From contig NC_058167.1 in the NCBI RefSeq assembly GCF_020080835.1, forward strand, positions 5,128,459-5,192,458: a stretch of 64,000 bases of DNA, written 5' to 3'. Positions 48,211-59,399 of this stretch are shown here, piece by piece. This DNA comes from Cotesia glomerata (Eukaryota; Arthropoda; Insecta; Hymenoptera; Braconidae). A program made the position numbers and the translations under genes. A model generated the notes under the pieces. It was not told the DNA's origin. It ran no database searches and saw nothing but the letters and a program-made list of their open reading frames with translations. Every line of letters starts with the position of its first letter. Positions within the stretch are counted from its first letter, which is position 1.

Positions 48211-49902
48211 AAATAAGAAAACCTTCAAAAACATCTTTCGTAGGCGCAATGTCATCGAATTACAAGACTACATCCATTATGATCAAATCAAAAGACATAA
48301 TTTCAAGTTACGGAAAAATTTTATTAGATACTGGGTGTAATTTAAACTTAATTTTATAATTAATCAAATATAGCGAAGTCAAAAATAAAAATTTAATCGA
48401 TGATTCATTTTGTTATAATTTAAACGGAGTTTCAGAAGCAATTACACTCGGTAGAATACAAATGCAAATTTTTAATAAAAACACATATTTTCATGTAATC
48501 TCAGATGACTTTCCTTTAGATAACACAGGCATACTCGGTATGGAATTTTTACGCGAAGAAGGCGGCATAATCGATTTGGTTCAAAATACAGTAACTTTCA
48601 CAAAATTAAATAACAGAAATCTCATTAACAGAAGGACAGTATTTTGTCTTAAAACCTTGAACTAAAACAGCAATGTTTGTTTGAGTAGATAACGATCTTA
48701 ATGAAGGATACGTGCCTCGTATAGATTTAGATGACGGTATTTTTGCTGGTGAATCAATAGTTAGTAATCGTAATGGTATAGCTCATTTGTATGCAATAAA
48801 TACTGTTAGTAAAAGTGTCAAAGTAAAAGTGCCAATAATCTCCTTGTATCCTTTGAAACAAGTGAAGAAGGTAGCACTTGCTTATCGCAAGATGAAACAG
48901 ATCAACAAGATAATAAAAGTACCAGGGCCCGGGAAAATCGCGTTGATAATGTATTAAGTCTCTTGCGTTTAGAACATTTGAATGACGAAGAGCGTAAAGA
49001 AATAATTTCATTAATTGAAAAATATGCTGACCTCTTTAGCATTCCGGGAGAAAATTTGCAAGCAACATCAGTAGCTTCACATATCATACCTACTAAAGAC
49101 GATATGCCGGTAAACACTAGACAATATAAGCATCCTTCTTCACATAGAAAGGAAATCGAAAGACAAATTACTGAACTTCTGTCAATGGATGTTATCGAAC
49201 CATCTACCTCTCCATACAATTCACCTTTATTTATCATACCTAAGAAAAAAGACTCTCAAGGCAGAATAAAATACAGACTAGTAATTGATTATCGTAAATT
49301 AAATGAGAAAACTATTGGCGATGCATATCCATTGCCCCTAATTAATGATATACTTGATCAATTAGGCAGTGCAATTTATTTTTCAATTTTTGACCTAAAA
49401 TCAGGTTTTTATCAGATAAAACTAGATGAAAAAGATAAACATAAAACTGCATTTACAACTCCTCGTGGTCATTATCACTTTAACAGAATGCCATTTGGAC
49501 TTAAAAATGCACCTGCAACATTTCAAATATTAATGGATTTAGTATTACGCGGTTTACAAGGCGTAGATTTATTTGTTTATTTAGATAATATAGTTATTTA
49601 TGCTCGTTCTCTTGAAGAGCACACTTCTAAATACGAAAGATTAGCAGAACGTTTACGTAAAGCCAATTTAAGTTTTCAACCCGATAAATGCGAATTTCTA
49701 AGAAAAGAAGTAATTTATCTAGGTCATCTCATTTCTGCCGACGGTGTCAAACCTGACCCCGAGAAAATTAGAGCAATTAAAGAATACAAAAGACCCATTA
49801 GTACCACACAAGTACGAGAATTTCTCGGACTTGCTGGTTATTATCGACGTTTCATAAAAGATTTTACAAAAATAGCTAAGCCATTACACGACTCTACAAA
49901 AA
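48170..49902 (+). pseudogene. Gypsy pol: protease and reverse transcriptase, truncated
   Basis: Protease with the ILLDTGCNLNLI active site at about 48320, followed by an in-frame TAA at 48357-48359, more stops around 48663-48700 and a frame slip near 48860. The RT reads cleanly from 48963: PYNSPLFIIPKKK, YRLVIDYRKLNEKT, FSIFDLKSGFYQI, TAFTTPRGHYHFNRMPFGL and the active-site box YLDN at 49578-49589 (normally YLDD). Thumb: FLGLAGYYRRFIKDF. Coding ends at about 49900 after AKPLHDSTKK; RNase H and integrase are absent. The changed catalytic aspartate and the stops make it inactive. Confidence 0.9.
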
Positions 49903-49904
49903 AA

Positions 49905-52100
49905 TTTTCGTTCTTTGTCCTAAAGTTTAAACTATTATTTTCCAGTTAGTTATGCACAAAAACGAAAAGAAAATACCTTTTTTCGGTATAAAGTTTGCTT
50001 TTGTGATAGTTATAATAATAATACTCATTTTTCAATTTTTTCATAAATTTTAATTGATTTTAATATTTTTAAAAAGACCGCGCGGTGAGAGTGGGGTATT
50101 AACGTTTACACTGTGCCGCTAGATGGCACCCGAGCGATAAACAACCATCAGGTGTTATTTACAAGCCCAGAATAACTTAAAATGTCGTCACGAAAGTGCA
50201 AATACGATGCTGATGCATTTTGTTTTATATGTGGTCAATTTATTAAAGTTCGAGACGTGAAATATGAACTAAAGACATCTCACGTTCTCTGTGAAGCCTA
50301 TGAAGCATATTTTGACTGTCCTGTACGGAATCAAGATAAGCCATGGGCTCCACATGTTGCTTGTAGTTATTGTAAAAGGTGTTTGGAAGGTAAGCAATTT
50401 TTATTTAATTAAGCGATGAATCCAAAATAATAGACATATTAATTTTTATTTTTATATTTTTAGGTTGGTATCGAGGTGAGAAAAGGTCTATGAAATTTGC
50501 AATACCAAGGATTTGGCGAGAACCAAAAGACCATATTACTGACTGCTACTTTTGTATGGTGAATCCGAGTAAAAGACGTAGAGGTAAAAATACAAAACCT
50601 ATTGAATATCCTGACCTCGAATCTTCTTCTGCTCCAATTGCTCACGACCTGACACGACCAGTACCTGAGCCACCAAAAAAATTATCGCAGAAAAGTAGCT
50701 CATCTTTTAGTTCTTATAAAAGTAATTCCAATAAGGAGTTTTTGCCTACACCTGAACAACCAAAACACTATCTCATTACTTCAGAAGATTTTAACGATCT
50801 AATTAGAGATTTAAATTTGCCAAAAAATAAAGCAGAGCTTCTAGGCTCTCGGTTAAAACAGTGGAATTTGCTTGATGATGTTAAGATCACGGATCAGCGG
50901 ACTAGGCATGAAATGTTTGCAACGTTTTTCACGAAGGAAGATGGACTTTGTTTTTGTAATGACATTAAAGGTATGTTTGAAGCAATTGGCATATCCTGTG
51001 TCCCTAGCGAATGGCGTTTATTCATTGACAGCTCTACAAAAAGTTTAAAAACAGTTCTATTGCACAACGGAAATAAATTTCCGTCTCTTCCAATCGCTCA
51101 CTCAGTACATCTTAAAGAAAATTATGAAAGTGTCAAAATTTTGCTTGAATCTGTAAAGTATCGTGAGTATAACTGGGAGCTGATTGGAGATTTTAAAATG
51201 GTGGGATTTTTAATGGGGCTACAGGGTGGATATACAAAGTATCCGTGTTATTTGTGCTTGTGGGATAGCAGAGCGGATTCTAAACACTATATTCAACGGT
51301 CATGGCCTGTAAGAACAGAATTGTGTGTCGGAAAACAGAACGTCAAATTTGAGCCGATTGTTGAAGCGGAAAAAGTGTTAATGCCGCCTTTGCACATTAA
51401 GTTAGGGTTGATGAAACAATTTGTTAAAAAACTGGATGAAACTTCAGAAGCTTTTGGATACTTAAAAAAATTTTTTCCGAAGTTATCGGAAGCAAAGGTT
51501 AAAGCTGGGGTTTTTGTTGGTCCGCAAATAAGACAGATTTTCGCCGATGAAAAATTTCCAACGTTGCTGAATCGTACTCAAAAAGCAAGTTGGAACAGTT
51601 TTAAAGCAGTAGTTTCTGGATTTTTAGGAAATAATAAAGCTGAAAACTACGAAAAGTTGGTTGAGGATATGCTTACAAATTTTAAGGCCATGGGCTGCAG
51701 GATGTCATTAAAAGTACATATGCTGCATGCTCATTTGGATAAATTTAAAAACAATATGGGAGCCTATTCCGAAGAGCAAGGAGAACGTTTCCATCAGGAC
51801 ATCATGAATTTTGAACAACGCTATCAAGGCCAATACAATGAAAACATGATGGGCGACTATATTTGGGGTTTATTGAGAGAAAGTAGCTATGAACATAAAA
51901 GAAAAAGTAAAAGTGTGCACTTTTAAGTTATTTTCCACTTTTCTGTAAGCTAATTTGATAGTAAAACTTAATAAAAATAATAAACATTTTTATTTCAATA
52001 GTTTTATTTTCAATCAAAAATTAAAATCCGAGATTTTTAAAAATTTCGTTCAATCAGTCTTCTAAGCACAAAAGCAAAGTTTTTCATGCCATATATTTTT
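49905..52100 (+). mobile_element. DNA-transposon-like element around an intact two-exon gene
   Basis: The gypsy reading frame stops at about 49902 and unrelated AT-rich sequence begins. The left side (49946-50009) and right side (52064-52085) share 'tttgcttttgtg' and its complement, a weak terminal or subterminal inverted repeat. I could not define target duplications. The boundary estimate rests on these matches and on the ends of neighbouring elements. Confidence 0.45.
50182..51926 (+). CDS. Transposon-associated zinc-finger protein, intact, two exons
   Basis: Exon 1 is 50182-50389 and exon 2 is 50464-51926. The 74-base intron has gtaagc and ...tttttag ends and splits a glycine codon in phase 1. 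Joined length is 556 residues with no stop. The N-terminus carries cysteine pairs (CFICGQF, CPV, CSYCKRC, CYFCM) with WAPHVACSYC and FAIPRIWREPKDHITDCYFC. A serine-rich linker follows, then a large C-terminal domain: FIDSSTKSLKTVLLHNGN, IGDFKMVGFLMGLQGGYTKYPCYLC (a further CxxC and D), PPLHIKLGLMKQFVK, SLKVHMLHAHLDKF and YSEEQGERFHQD. Closely similar proteins are abundant in arthropods and cnidarians and behave as transposon genes. The acidic residues (D in IDSS, D in GDFK, E in EEQGERFHQD) are DDE-like candidates. I do not know the superfamily name. Confidence 0.75.
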
Positions 52101-52194
52101 TTTCCGTCTTATTACAACCTAAACTACCGAAATTCAATGCTTTGCAATCAAAGTCAAATTTCATGTTGACCCGTGTGATTTACGTGTACCTTAT

Positions 52195-52470
52195 TCTACT
52201 TTTCACAGACATCAAAATGCTCACAAGGAATTTAAGGAAAAATTTATCAATAACTCGTTTGGGCATGTTTGCTCAGTATGTGATAGATTGTGGTTTGAAG
52301 AAGATTTAAAATCTGCATCTATTCACCACAAAGAGATATTAAATATAATTCTTCCTCATGTGTCAAACGACAAAATTGCTTTATGCAACACATGTCTTAA
52401 CGCATTAAACAAAAATAACATTCCAGTAATGGCTGTATATAATGGGTTCAAATATCCACAAACTAAATTT
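52195..52470 (+). pseudogene. Helitron protein fragment (DUF6570-like region)
   Basis: Reading HQNAHKEFKEKFINNSFGHV, then CSVCDRLWFEEDL and CNTCLNALNKNNIPVMAVYN. This pattern (CxxCxRLW ... CxxC...K..IP..A..NG) is the segment found upstream of the helicase-replicase of many Helitrons. It ends at about 52470 without the following conserved part, and no Rep or helicase motif is nearby, so it is a scrap. The open part with a Met start is 52288-52491. Confidence 0.65.
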
Positions 52471-52762
52471 ATAATTTATATTAATTTTTAACACTTTTAA
52501 TATTTTAATGACAATTAAATTCCTAACATATCTTCCTTTTTCCCTTCCTTTAAGTCTCGGAAAATTAAAGTTTTAGATTTGTATAAATATAGACAAGACT
52601 GATAAATTAGTTCGCGAAAGAAGTTTCACTTCTGACATGTGTACTTTGTACGCACGCACTTTTTTTTTTTTTGCTCCCTTCATTTTTGTGAGAAGTGTAT
52701 TACTTTTTTACTTGTTTTCTTTGAAGTAACGACAAGAGACTAAGAACTATAAATTTTTACAG

Positions 52763-52946
52763 CTTGGTTTCGTGATTTCTTCCGAAAGAACGACAGTGAT
52801 ACGATTTTTGAGTCACTTAAGTATACAAACCGAAATAATTCTGAAGTGTGTTCTTGCTTGCCTGACTGTACACTTTACAAATACCCAGTTGGAGATTCTG
52901 AAGGATTATATGGTTCGATTAATGGATATTACCTAAATACGTTCAG
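52763..52946 (+). CDS. Pickpocket-family DEG/ENaC channel subunit, third exon seen
   Basis: The acceptor is ...tttttacag at 52762 and the donor gtaagtag at 52947. Reading in the phase left by the exon ending at 5795 (phase 1) gives SWFRDFFRKNDSD..., then CSCLPDCTLYKYPVGDS and GYYLNTFR without a stop. C.CLPDC is the highly conserved cysteine motif that follows the 'C...L..V.C+' block in pickpocket proteins, exactly the block that ends the exon at 5745-5795. The exon length is 184 bases and leaves two bases for the next codon. The downstream exons with GxS selectivity region and second membrane span were not found before 64000. A separate paralogue is possible but less likely. Confidence 0.85.
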
Positions 52947-53580
52947 GTAAGTAGATAGGAAAATAATAGGGAAATAATAAAACGATATTCTAGGCAATTC
53001 AGTCTCTAATAACTCTTGTCTCTTTGTTTGATTGCAATCTCATAAAGACTGAACAGCTTTCAAATCCTCTTAAAATTTGCTACGTGAAAGAACTAAGTAG
53101 GATTGTAATTTTCAGGATCAGGAGCATATCTAGACAATATCTTTAGTCGATAGTTAGCTCGATGCAACTGAGATTGTATGCAATTAATTTCGAGTTTGCT
53201 GCGAATATTGACATTTTTTTTTCTGTCTAAATAATATAATAGTTTAATTTCCAATTTCTATGGTATTATTGAGGTTAACAGCAATTTATTAATTTCCTTT
53301 CCAAATAATGAGTAAAAAAAGCTTAAAAAATCCAAAAGTTAATGTCCAATCATGCTCATTTAATTACGAAATATAATAATGAAGTAAAGTGTGCTAACAA
53401 GAATAAAACGGATCGTGATTATCACTATCCACGACGTCTTCAGCACCACCACTCATAACCAAGTCTGGAACATTTTTAATCGAAAAATTGGATTTTCGTT
53501 TAATAGGACACTTTTGATTTTATTTAAAATTTATCTAAAGATAAATTATTCTTACATTTTATACATTTTACTCCATTGAT
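52947..53580. other. Intron start after third channel exon; nothing recognised
   Basis: AT-rich and non-coding. No matching channel exon or transposon protein was seen. Confidence 0.5.
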
Positions 53581-54075
53581 CGTTTTGTTCCTTTATTTCT
53601 TATCATTTTTATTACTTTGTGCGTAGTTGATTCTGTTGATTTAGAAAATGTTTTGACACTAATGGTTTTATCGGTATTTGGTACAGCAAAATAAATTTTT
53701 TATGTGTTAGGTACTGGTTTTGTACTACTAAAACGATTTAACAATTTTTTTTCCATCACTTTATAGTCAATTTTAGACGAAAATCTAACTTTTATATTTG
53801 GTAAATGGTTCAGTTGGGAAGCCCAATCATAAAAGTGTTGTGTCATCGTTATTTATTGATCTAAAGGTAACTGGAGACTTGCTCTAGCAGCCATACGTCT
53901 TACAATGTCACCCATGACATCATAAGGCCCTTTGCCATGTGCAGTAGCAAAAAAGTTCCACTCTGCTTTTATTCCATAGTCTTGCTCACGGTAATACAAA
54001 TTAATAAAGGTTTTATAATTTTTAAACTGTTGTGGAGCTCCATCTGAGAAATAATGGTTTTTTGACACAGATGCT
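53580..54075 (-). pseudogene. Transposase C-terminal fragment (YFSDGAPQQ family)
   Basis: On the minus strand from 54068: HYFSDGAPQQFKNYKTFINL, AEWNFFATAHGKGPYDVMG and ARASLQLPLDQ, then a stop at 53853, after which the same frame continues recognisably for about 90 residues with one more stop. The motifs are those of the gene at 57085-59391, but the sequences differ enough to be a different family of the same superfamily. Only the C-terminal third remains, and it is inactive. Confidence 0.75.
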
Positions 54076-54097
54076 GAAAAAGTTTTTATATAATCGA

Positions 54098-54981
54098 TCG
54101 TAACCCGTGAAAAAATTTTCTGATCAAACTATATCAGGCCTGATATGGAAATTGACCATATCAAACTATATATACTTTGATATAAGTATATCAGACTATA
54201 TGCCCGCCCGGATAAAAAAATTATATATAATTATATTATATGACTATACAGAGTGTCCCAAAAGTAACGGACGCCATTGTAGCATCTGATAAAAAAAAAT
54301 AATTCTGAGACGAAAAGTCCTTAGCCATTTTTTAATCAGACGCATAGATAATTAATTATTAATTAATATAACATCCTTTTATGCGTTAGAGAAAGAGAGA
54401 GAGCACTAGTGTCCAGTCAAGTGCGTTCCAAACGAAGACGCGTGTGAATGTGTAAGTAAATGTGTGTGACTACGTTAGCTATATTAGCTATAGTAGCTAG
54501 TTAGTCATACAGTTAATTGTGTCTTTTTTTGACACATACTTTACTGGACACTGGCGCTCTCTTTCTAACACATAAGGAGACGTCATTTTAATTAATAATC
54601 AATTATCTATGCGTCTAATTAAAAATGGCTAAGAACTTTTCGTCTCAGAATTATTTTTTTCATCAGATGCTACAATGGCGTCCGTTACTTCTGGGACACC
54701 CTGTATATGATAAATGGCCCTATATAATTATGTATGATCATATTAAATTAGGTATAATTATACATAATTATTTCCATAGGAAAAAAAAAATCAGCGTGAG
54801 TGGGAATCGAACCGTAGACCTGACGCTCGAAAGACTAATTCACTACCTGTCTGCCTAAGAGACTTACTTGAAGAGCAAAATTTGTTATAACTACAAGTAA
54901 TGCAAATCGTATACATGATCGATTCGTAGTGAAAAAAATTTTCAATCCAATTTATTAATTATTAATTATCAATATAAATAT
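54098..54981 (-). repeat. F2 tRNA-like repeat, inverted copy split by a MITE
   Basis: Reverse complement of 1113-1598, with the A and B boxes on the minus strand (B box at about 54794-54804). The MITE at 54249-54703 interrupts it at 'gactata|tatgata', and the TATA-rich F2 sequence resumes on the other side. Confidence 0.7.
54249..54703. mobile_element. Foldback MITE with ~130-bp TIRs, TA duplication
   Basis: Ends CAGAGTGTCCCAAAAGTAAC and (reverse strand) CAGGGTGTCCCAGAAGTAAC, flanked by TA on both sides (54247-54248 and 54704-54705). The inverted arms extend about 130 bases inward to the 'attaattatt' region. The centre (54380-54570) has a 'gtccag' and 'gacact' core with no coding capacity. 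TA target and CAGGGTGTCCC-type ends indicate a Tc1/mariner-mobilised MITE. Confidence 0.85.
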
Positions 54982-56169
54982 TGTCACACGAATTTTATTT
55001 CTGTGTGCATCCCTCTCTGCGCCTAGAGTTGGCAACAGATCCACACTCGGTGTGTCTCATATTTTTAATATTTTTGTATTAATTTTATTAATTCATATAC
55101 TGTATATCATTCATTATTATTTATATTTGACAATTTATATACTATTATTATAAGTTCTTAAGTATTAATTTGACATTTATTTCAGAAAATTGTATTGGAT
55201 TATTAATAATTTTAATGTTCCATTATATATTGATTATTGGTAATATGTCATAGCCCTTGCTCGCACGGGTCATTCCCTAAAGTATCAATTGCGAGCACAG
55301 GGGCTAGTGATTTTGGTAAATGACTTGAGAGGCCCTCGTGATCGGACACGAAGTCTCGTAGTTTTCGGTAAAATAAAAATCGGGAGACACGCGGTAGTCC
55401 GCAGAGCGTAAGGAGTGTGGATCTGGCACCTTCGTTCCAGTTTCCTTTGTTTGGTGAGTACTCACAAGTTGAGCCATATAGTTAACCACGCACCGCATTG
55501 TCTCCTGTTGGATAGTTTGTTATTAAACATCGCTATTAATTATTCGAGTCAGCCAGTATTAATTTATTTAATTTTATAATTATATTTCGTCGAGATAACC
55601 CGACTGGGGAATTCGAGTATATCTCAGTTAGTATCATTTAGACATAATTTAGTTTATAATCAACGTCGTCGTAAATAAACGGTCAACTCAGAATTTAAAT
55701 TAATAATTAATAATTGTACGCGGCAAAATTATTATTATTGATGTTATATAGTCGACCCGGCTAAGGAATTCGGCTCTGGACATAGTTTTAAGTAATTTCT
55801 GGTTTTTTTGAATAAATAGTTTATTTGTTTTGTTATTAATATTTGCTGATTTATAAATAATTTGATTCACGTAAAGCACTTCCTCGTTTCTTTCCTGATA
55901 TTAGTACATTTATCTTTCCCTTGAATACCTGCAGATCGGCCCTTGAGAATCTAAGGTTTGCTATTTCCTGGCAAAGAATAGCTGGCGTCCAAAATCGTGC
56001 ACTAACCCAGCCTTAAAAAAAGCTGCGGGTTTCTTAGGAGGCTAAGAGTTACCTCCCAAGTCATTTTTTTTGTTTATTTAGTATTTTTATTCAATTGTCG
56101 GGTGACGTGGACAAGGATAAATGACAACTGACTTCTCCACCGTCAGTTGAAATTTATTTTCTTGTTACA
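54982..56169 (+). mobile_element. Probable solo LTR, 1188 bp
   Basis: Begins TGTCACACGAATT and ends CTTGTTACA, i.e. TG...CA ends, with ATAT on both sides (54978-54981 and 56170-56173) as a possible 4-bp duplication. The flanks are very AT-rich, so the duplication is weak evidence alone. The interior lacks coding capacity. A matching LTR edge exists at 36508-36580. The left edge abuts F2 and the right edge lies 8 bases from a DNA transposon. Confidence 0.6.
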
Positions 56170-56177
56170 ATATATAT

Positions 56178-56640
56178 GGGTCATTCCACCAAATAAGAAC
56201 ATGTTTACGGGGCGACCCTTGTGGATTATGTTTAAAATTTATGGAGGTGTTCTATATCATAAGACGAAAATTCCCTGAGAGTCTTAGCTCTTAATACGCA
56301 GCGGTCTTGAAGTTATGATTTTTTGAAATTTTGGAAAAAATTTTTTTTCAACTTTTTCGTCAATTTTTCTGATATGAAAAACATTTTTAAACAAAATTGA
56401 CAAACATTGTATTTTGTAGGAAAAATTCTCAGCTTTTGAATGAAAATATTGATTTTTTCATAAACTCATCAGAAGACCCTTAAAAATCGAATTAAAGTGG
56501 AAAAATTGATTTTTTTCGGTGTGCAGCCCAAAATTCTTCAAATTTGAATTTTTTTTCTGAAAGCTGAGAGTTTTTTTACACAAAATATAGCGTTTTGCCG
56601 ATGTGCATATTTTTTGTTTCGTCACAATTAAATTAAATGT
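56178..56640 (+). repeat. Left long terminal inverted repeat
   Basis: Pairs with 59400-59864. It includes 'cttgaagttatgattttttg', 'tcatcagaagacccttaaa' and 'caaaatatagcgttttgccg', all present in reverse at the other end. Confidence 0.9.
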
Positions 56641-57084
56641 TAGATTCACTATGCAGTAATATAATTCAGAATAGTAATATAATTTTCTCTTTAATACTAA
56701 AATTATAGTACTCAGAAATTTTGAACCACCTGTTTAAAAGATGAGTCTATACTTCGTCACTTATCATGCAGATGGCGCTCACAACTCCCTCTATTTACTT
56801 TCATTTTGTGATTTTTTCTTGAGCGATTTCTTTTCGGATCGTTTGTTCTTAACAAAAATATAATTGCTCAAGTTTTTAAGTAATAATTATTGCGTTACTT
56901 CGATATTTCATCGCCATGAGTAAACGTATACGACAGTAAATTGTTGTCATCCATTCAATGAGTCACGTAAGTAACTAATACAGTGCACTTGACCTCTTAT
57001 GTATAACCTCTACGTAGAACCAATTAAATTAATGGCCTTGTGTTTAATATTGACTTTTGACATCTAATTAAACGAAAATTTTAG

Positions 57085-59391
57085 TTAAAAAAGGAGTTAA
57101 AAATTTAAGAAAATTTCCCGACGAAGATCGTTGGAAATTTCCTGACTTAGATGACACTTCAATGTTATTTGTGCGTTGTCGATTCCGTATCAAAGAATAT
57201 ATTCCGCCGGCATCAGAGGAAGAGGAAATTATTTCAAGTCAAATTAGTGTTGAAAGTCTGAGTATATCAGCTGAAATTTGTACTCAAGGAAGCAGTTTAT
57301 CTCGAACTGTCAGTAATTTTAGCGACAATCTATGTGATAACAATAATCATTCTTAAGAGCGATTTTTGAAAATTCCTCTTATTGAAAAAGACAGGTAAAA
57401 ATTTTCTATTGATTAAGTTTTTCATTTACTGAGTGAAAACTTACTTAATTATTTTTTTATGCGTTTAATTTAAGGTTATATTCTGAAAAAAATTATGGAG
57501 TAAAAAAACTTGATGAGAGCTATGCTGCCCTAGAGAATAAGTTCCAATCACAATTTGGAATAGTACCTGAATCTACCTACAGAAAGATTAATCAAGATCG
57601 TTGTTCCATGATAGCTAAAGTGAAGAAATTATATAACGCTGAAAGTGACAAGTAAATTTTTTTAACAATCGATCATTTTAAAATATCTTCATTTTTTCAT
57701 ATTAATACCATCGATCGTTTGCTTTACAGATCAATAAAAAAGAAGCTGCTTTCAATTTTACCCGACAGTTGGGAAGTCAGTCGTATAGCATCTGAATTTA
57801 ACTGTTCTCGAAAAATGGTACTGAATCTTAAAAATGATATCAGTGAATCTGAGAATGTTGATTTAGACTCTGATGGAATGACTACTGATACTTTAAATCC
57901 CAAAAAAATTCCAGGCAATCAGCCGCTTAAGTTAGATGTAAAAAAACTTGTCATTGATTTTTAGGAAAGCGAAGAAAACTCAAAACAATTAGCGGGCATG
58001 AAAGATTTTAAATCTGTGAAGGATTGTGATGGAAATCGAACTAGGGTACAAAAAAAGTTGATTCTTTGTAATTTAAAAGAATTGTACCAAAGCTTCAAAG
58101 CGCAATATAATTCAGTGGCAATCGGATTTTCTAAATTCGCTAGTTTGAGGCCTACTTATTGTATTCTTGCTGGAAGTAGTGGTACACATGTCGTATGTGT
58201 TTGTACTATTCATCAAAATGTAAAATTGATGTTGGAAGGTACTTGTGTATTTGACATTCTCTATAATTGTACTAAAACTAGTTATTAATCTTATTACATT
58301 TATTCCATTTAGGATGTAATTTTCCAAAATTTGCGAAAAACACCGATTGGGTTGTAGAATCTCAGCCAATTTACAAAAATTTATTAAATCAATTAGTTTG
58401 TAACAATCCAAAAGAATCGTGCTTTTCCAGAATGTGCAATAGTTGTCCAAGTAATGAAGAAATCGCTGATTATTTTCGTGTGTCGTTTAATGAATCTGAT
58501 GTTAATGAAATCCAATATAAAATGTGGACATCAACAGACCGTTGTACTATTGTGAATGTTACTTCAGATTCCGAAGACTTCATCGAGACTTTAGTGACGC
58601 AACTTGATAAGCTTTTGAAACATGATTCTATTGCGAAAACACAAAGTCGATTTTTTGCTAATACAAAACTAAATTTAAAGAGCGGGGAATTCGCCGTAGT
58701 ATTTGACTTTGCGGAAAATTATGCACTCGTTGTGCAGGAAGCAGCTCAAGGCTTTCATTGGAATAATGATCAAGCTACTATATTTCCAATGGTGATTTAT
58801 TATAACGAAAATGATACTATTAAGCATTTGAGCTTTGTTGTCATTTCAGATTGTCTTAAGCACGACACAGTTTTAATTTATTTATTTCAAGAGCAATTGA
58901 ATGCCTTTCTCAAAAAGAAGTTTGCTGTCATCAATACGATTTTTTACTTCTCTGATGGAGCTCCACAACAATTCAAAAACAAGAAAGCATTTACAAACTT
59001 ATGTTATCATTATGCTGACTTCGAAATCAACGCTGAGTGGCATTTTTTTGCAACTGCCCATAGCAAAGGACCATGCGATGGTCTTGCGGATTCATTAAAA
59101 CGATATGCTGCTAGAGCTTCGTTACAAATGAACAATAAAGAGCATATACTGAAACCACAAGATTTGTTTTCCAGGGGAACGAAAAATTTTACAAGCGTTG
59201 ACTTTACTTTTATAGCTAATGACAATTATTTAATAAAAAAAAATGTGTTAGACGTACGATATTCTCAATCGAAAACGGTGAAAGGCACACAGTCATTACA
59301 CTTTTTTATGCCTTTAAAAGATGAAATTGGTTATGCTTTCATTAAAACTGTGTCCACATCTCAAAAAAGTTCAAAAATAAAAGTATTTTAA
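57085..59391 (+). pseudogene. DDE-type transposase gene (YFSDGAPQQ family), two premature stops
   Basis: Supported exons: 57085-57394, 57475-57651, 57730-58238 and 58313-59391, all with GT-AG ends and agreeing phases. A first exon near 56916 (ATGAGTAAACG) is likely but its junction does not fit cleanly. Motifs: FPDEDRWKFP and RFRIKEYIPP at the N-terminus, a helix-turn-helix-like segment near DSWEVSRIASEFNC, LCNLKELYQSFK, IGFSKFASLRPTYCILAGSS, THVVCVCTIHQNVKLML, then VVFDFAENY, FYFSDGAPQQFKN and EWHFFATAHSKGPCDG..DSLKR, the last three holding candidate catalytic acidic residues. In-frame stops: TAA 57354-57356 and TAG 57962-57964. Arthropods carry many proteins of this type. I cannot give the superfamily. 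The copy is otherwise well preserved. Confidence 0.8.
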
Positions 59392-59399
59392 TTATAATG

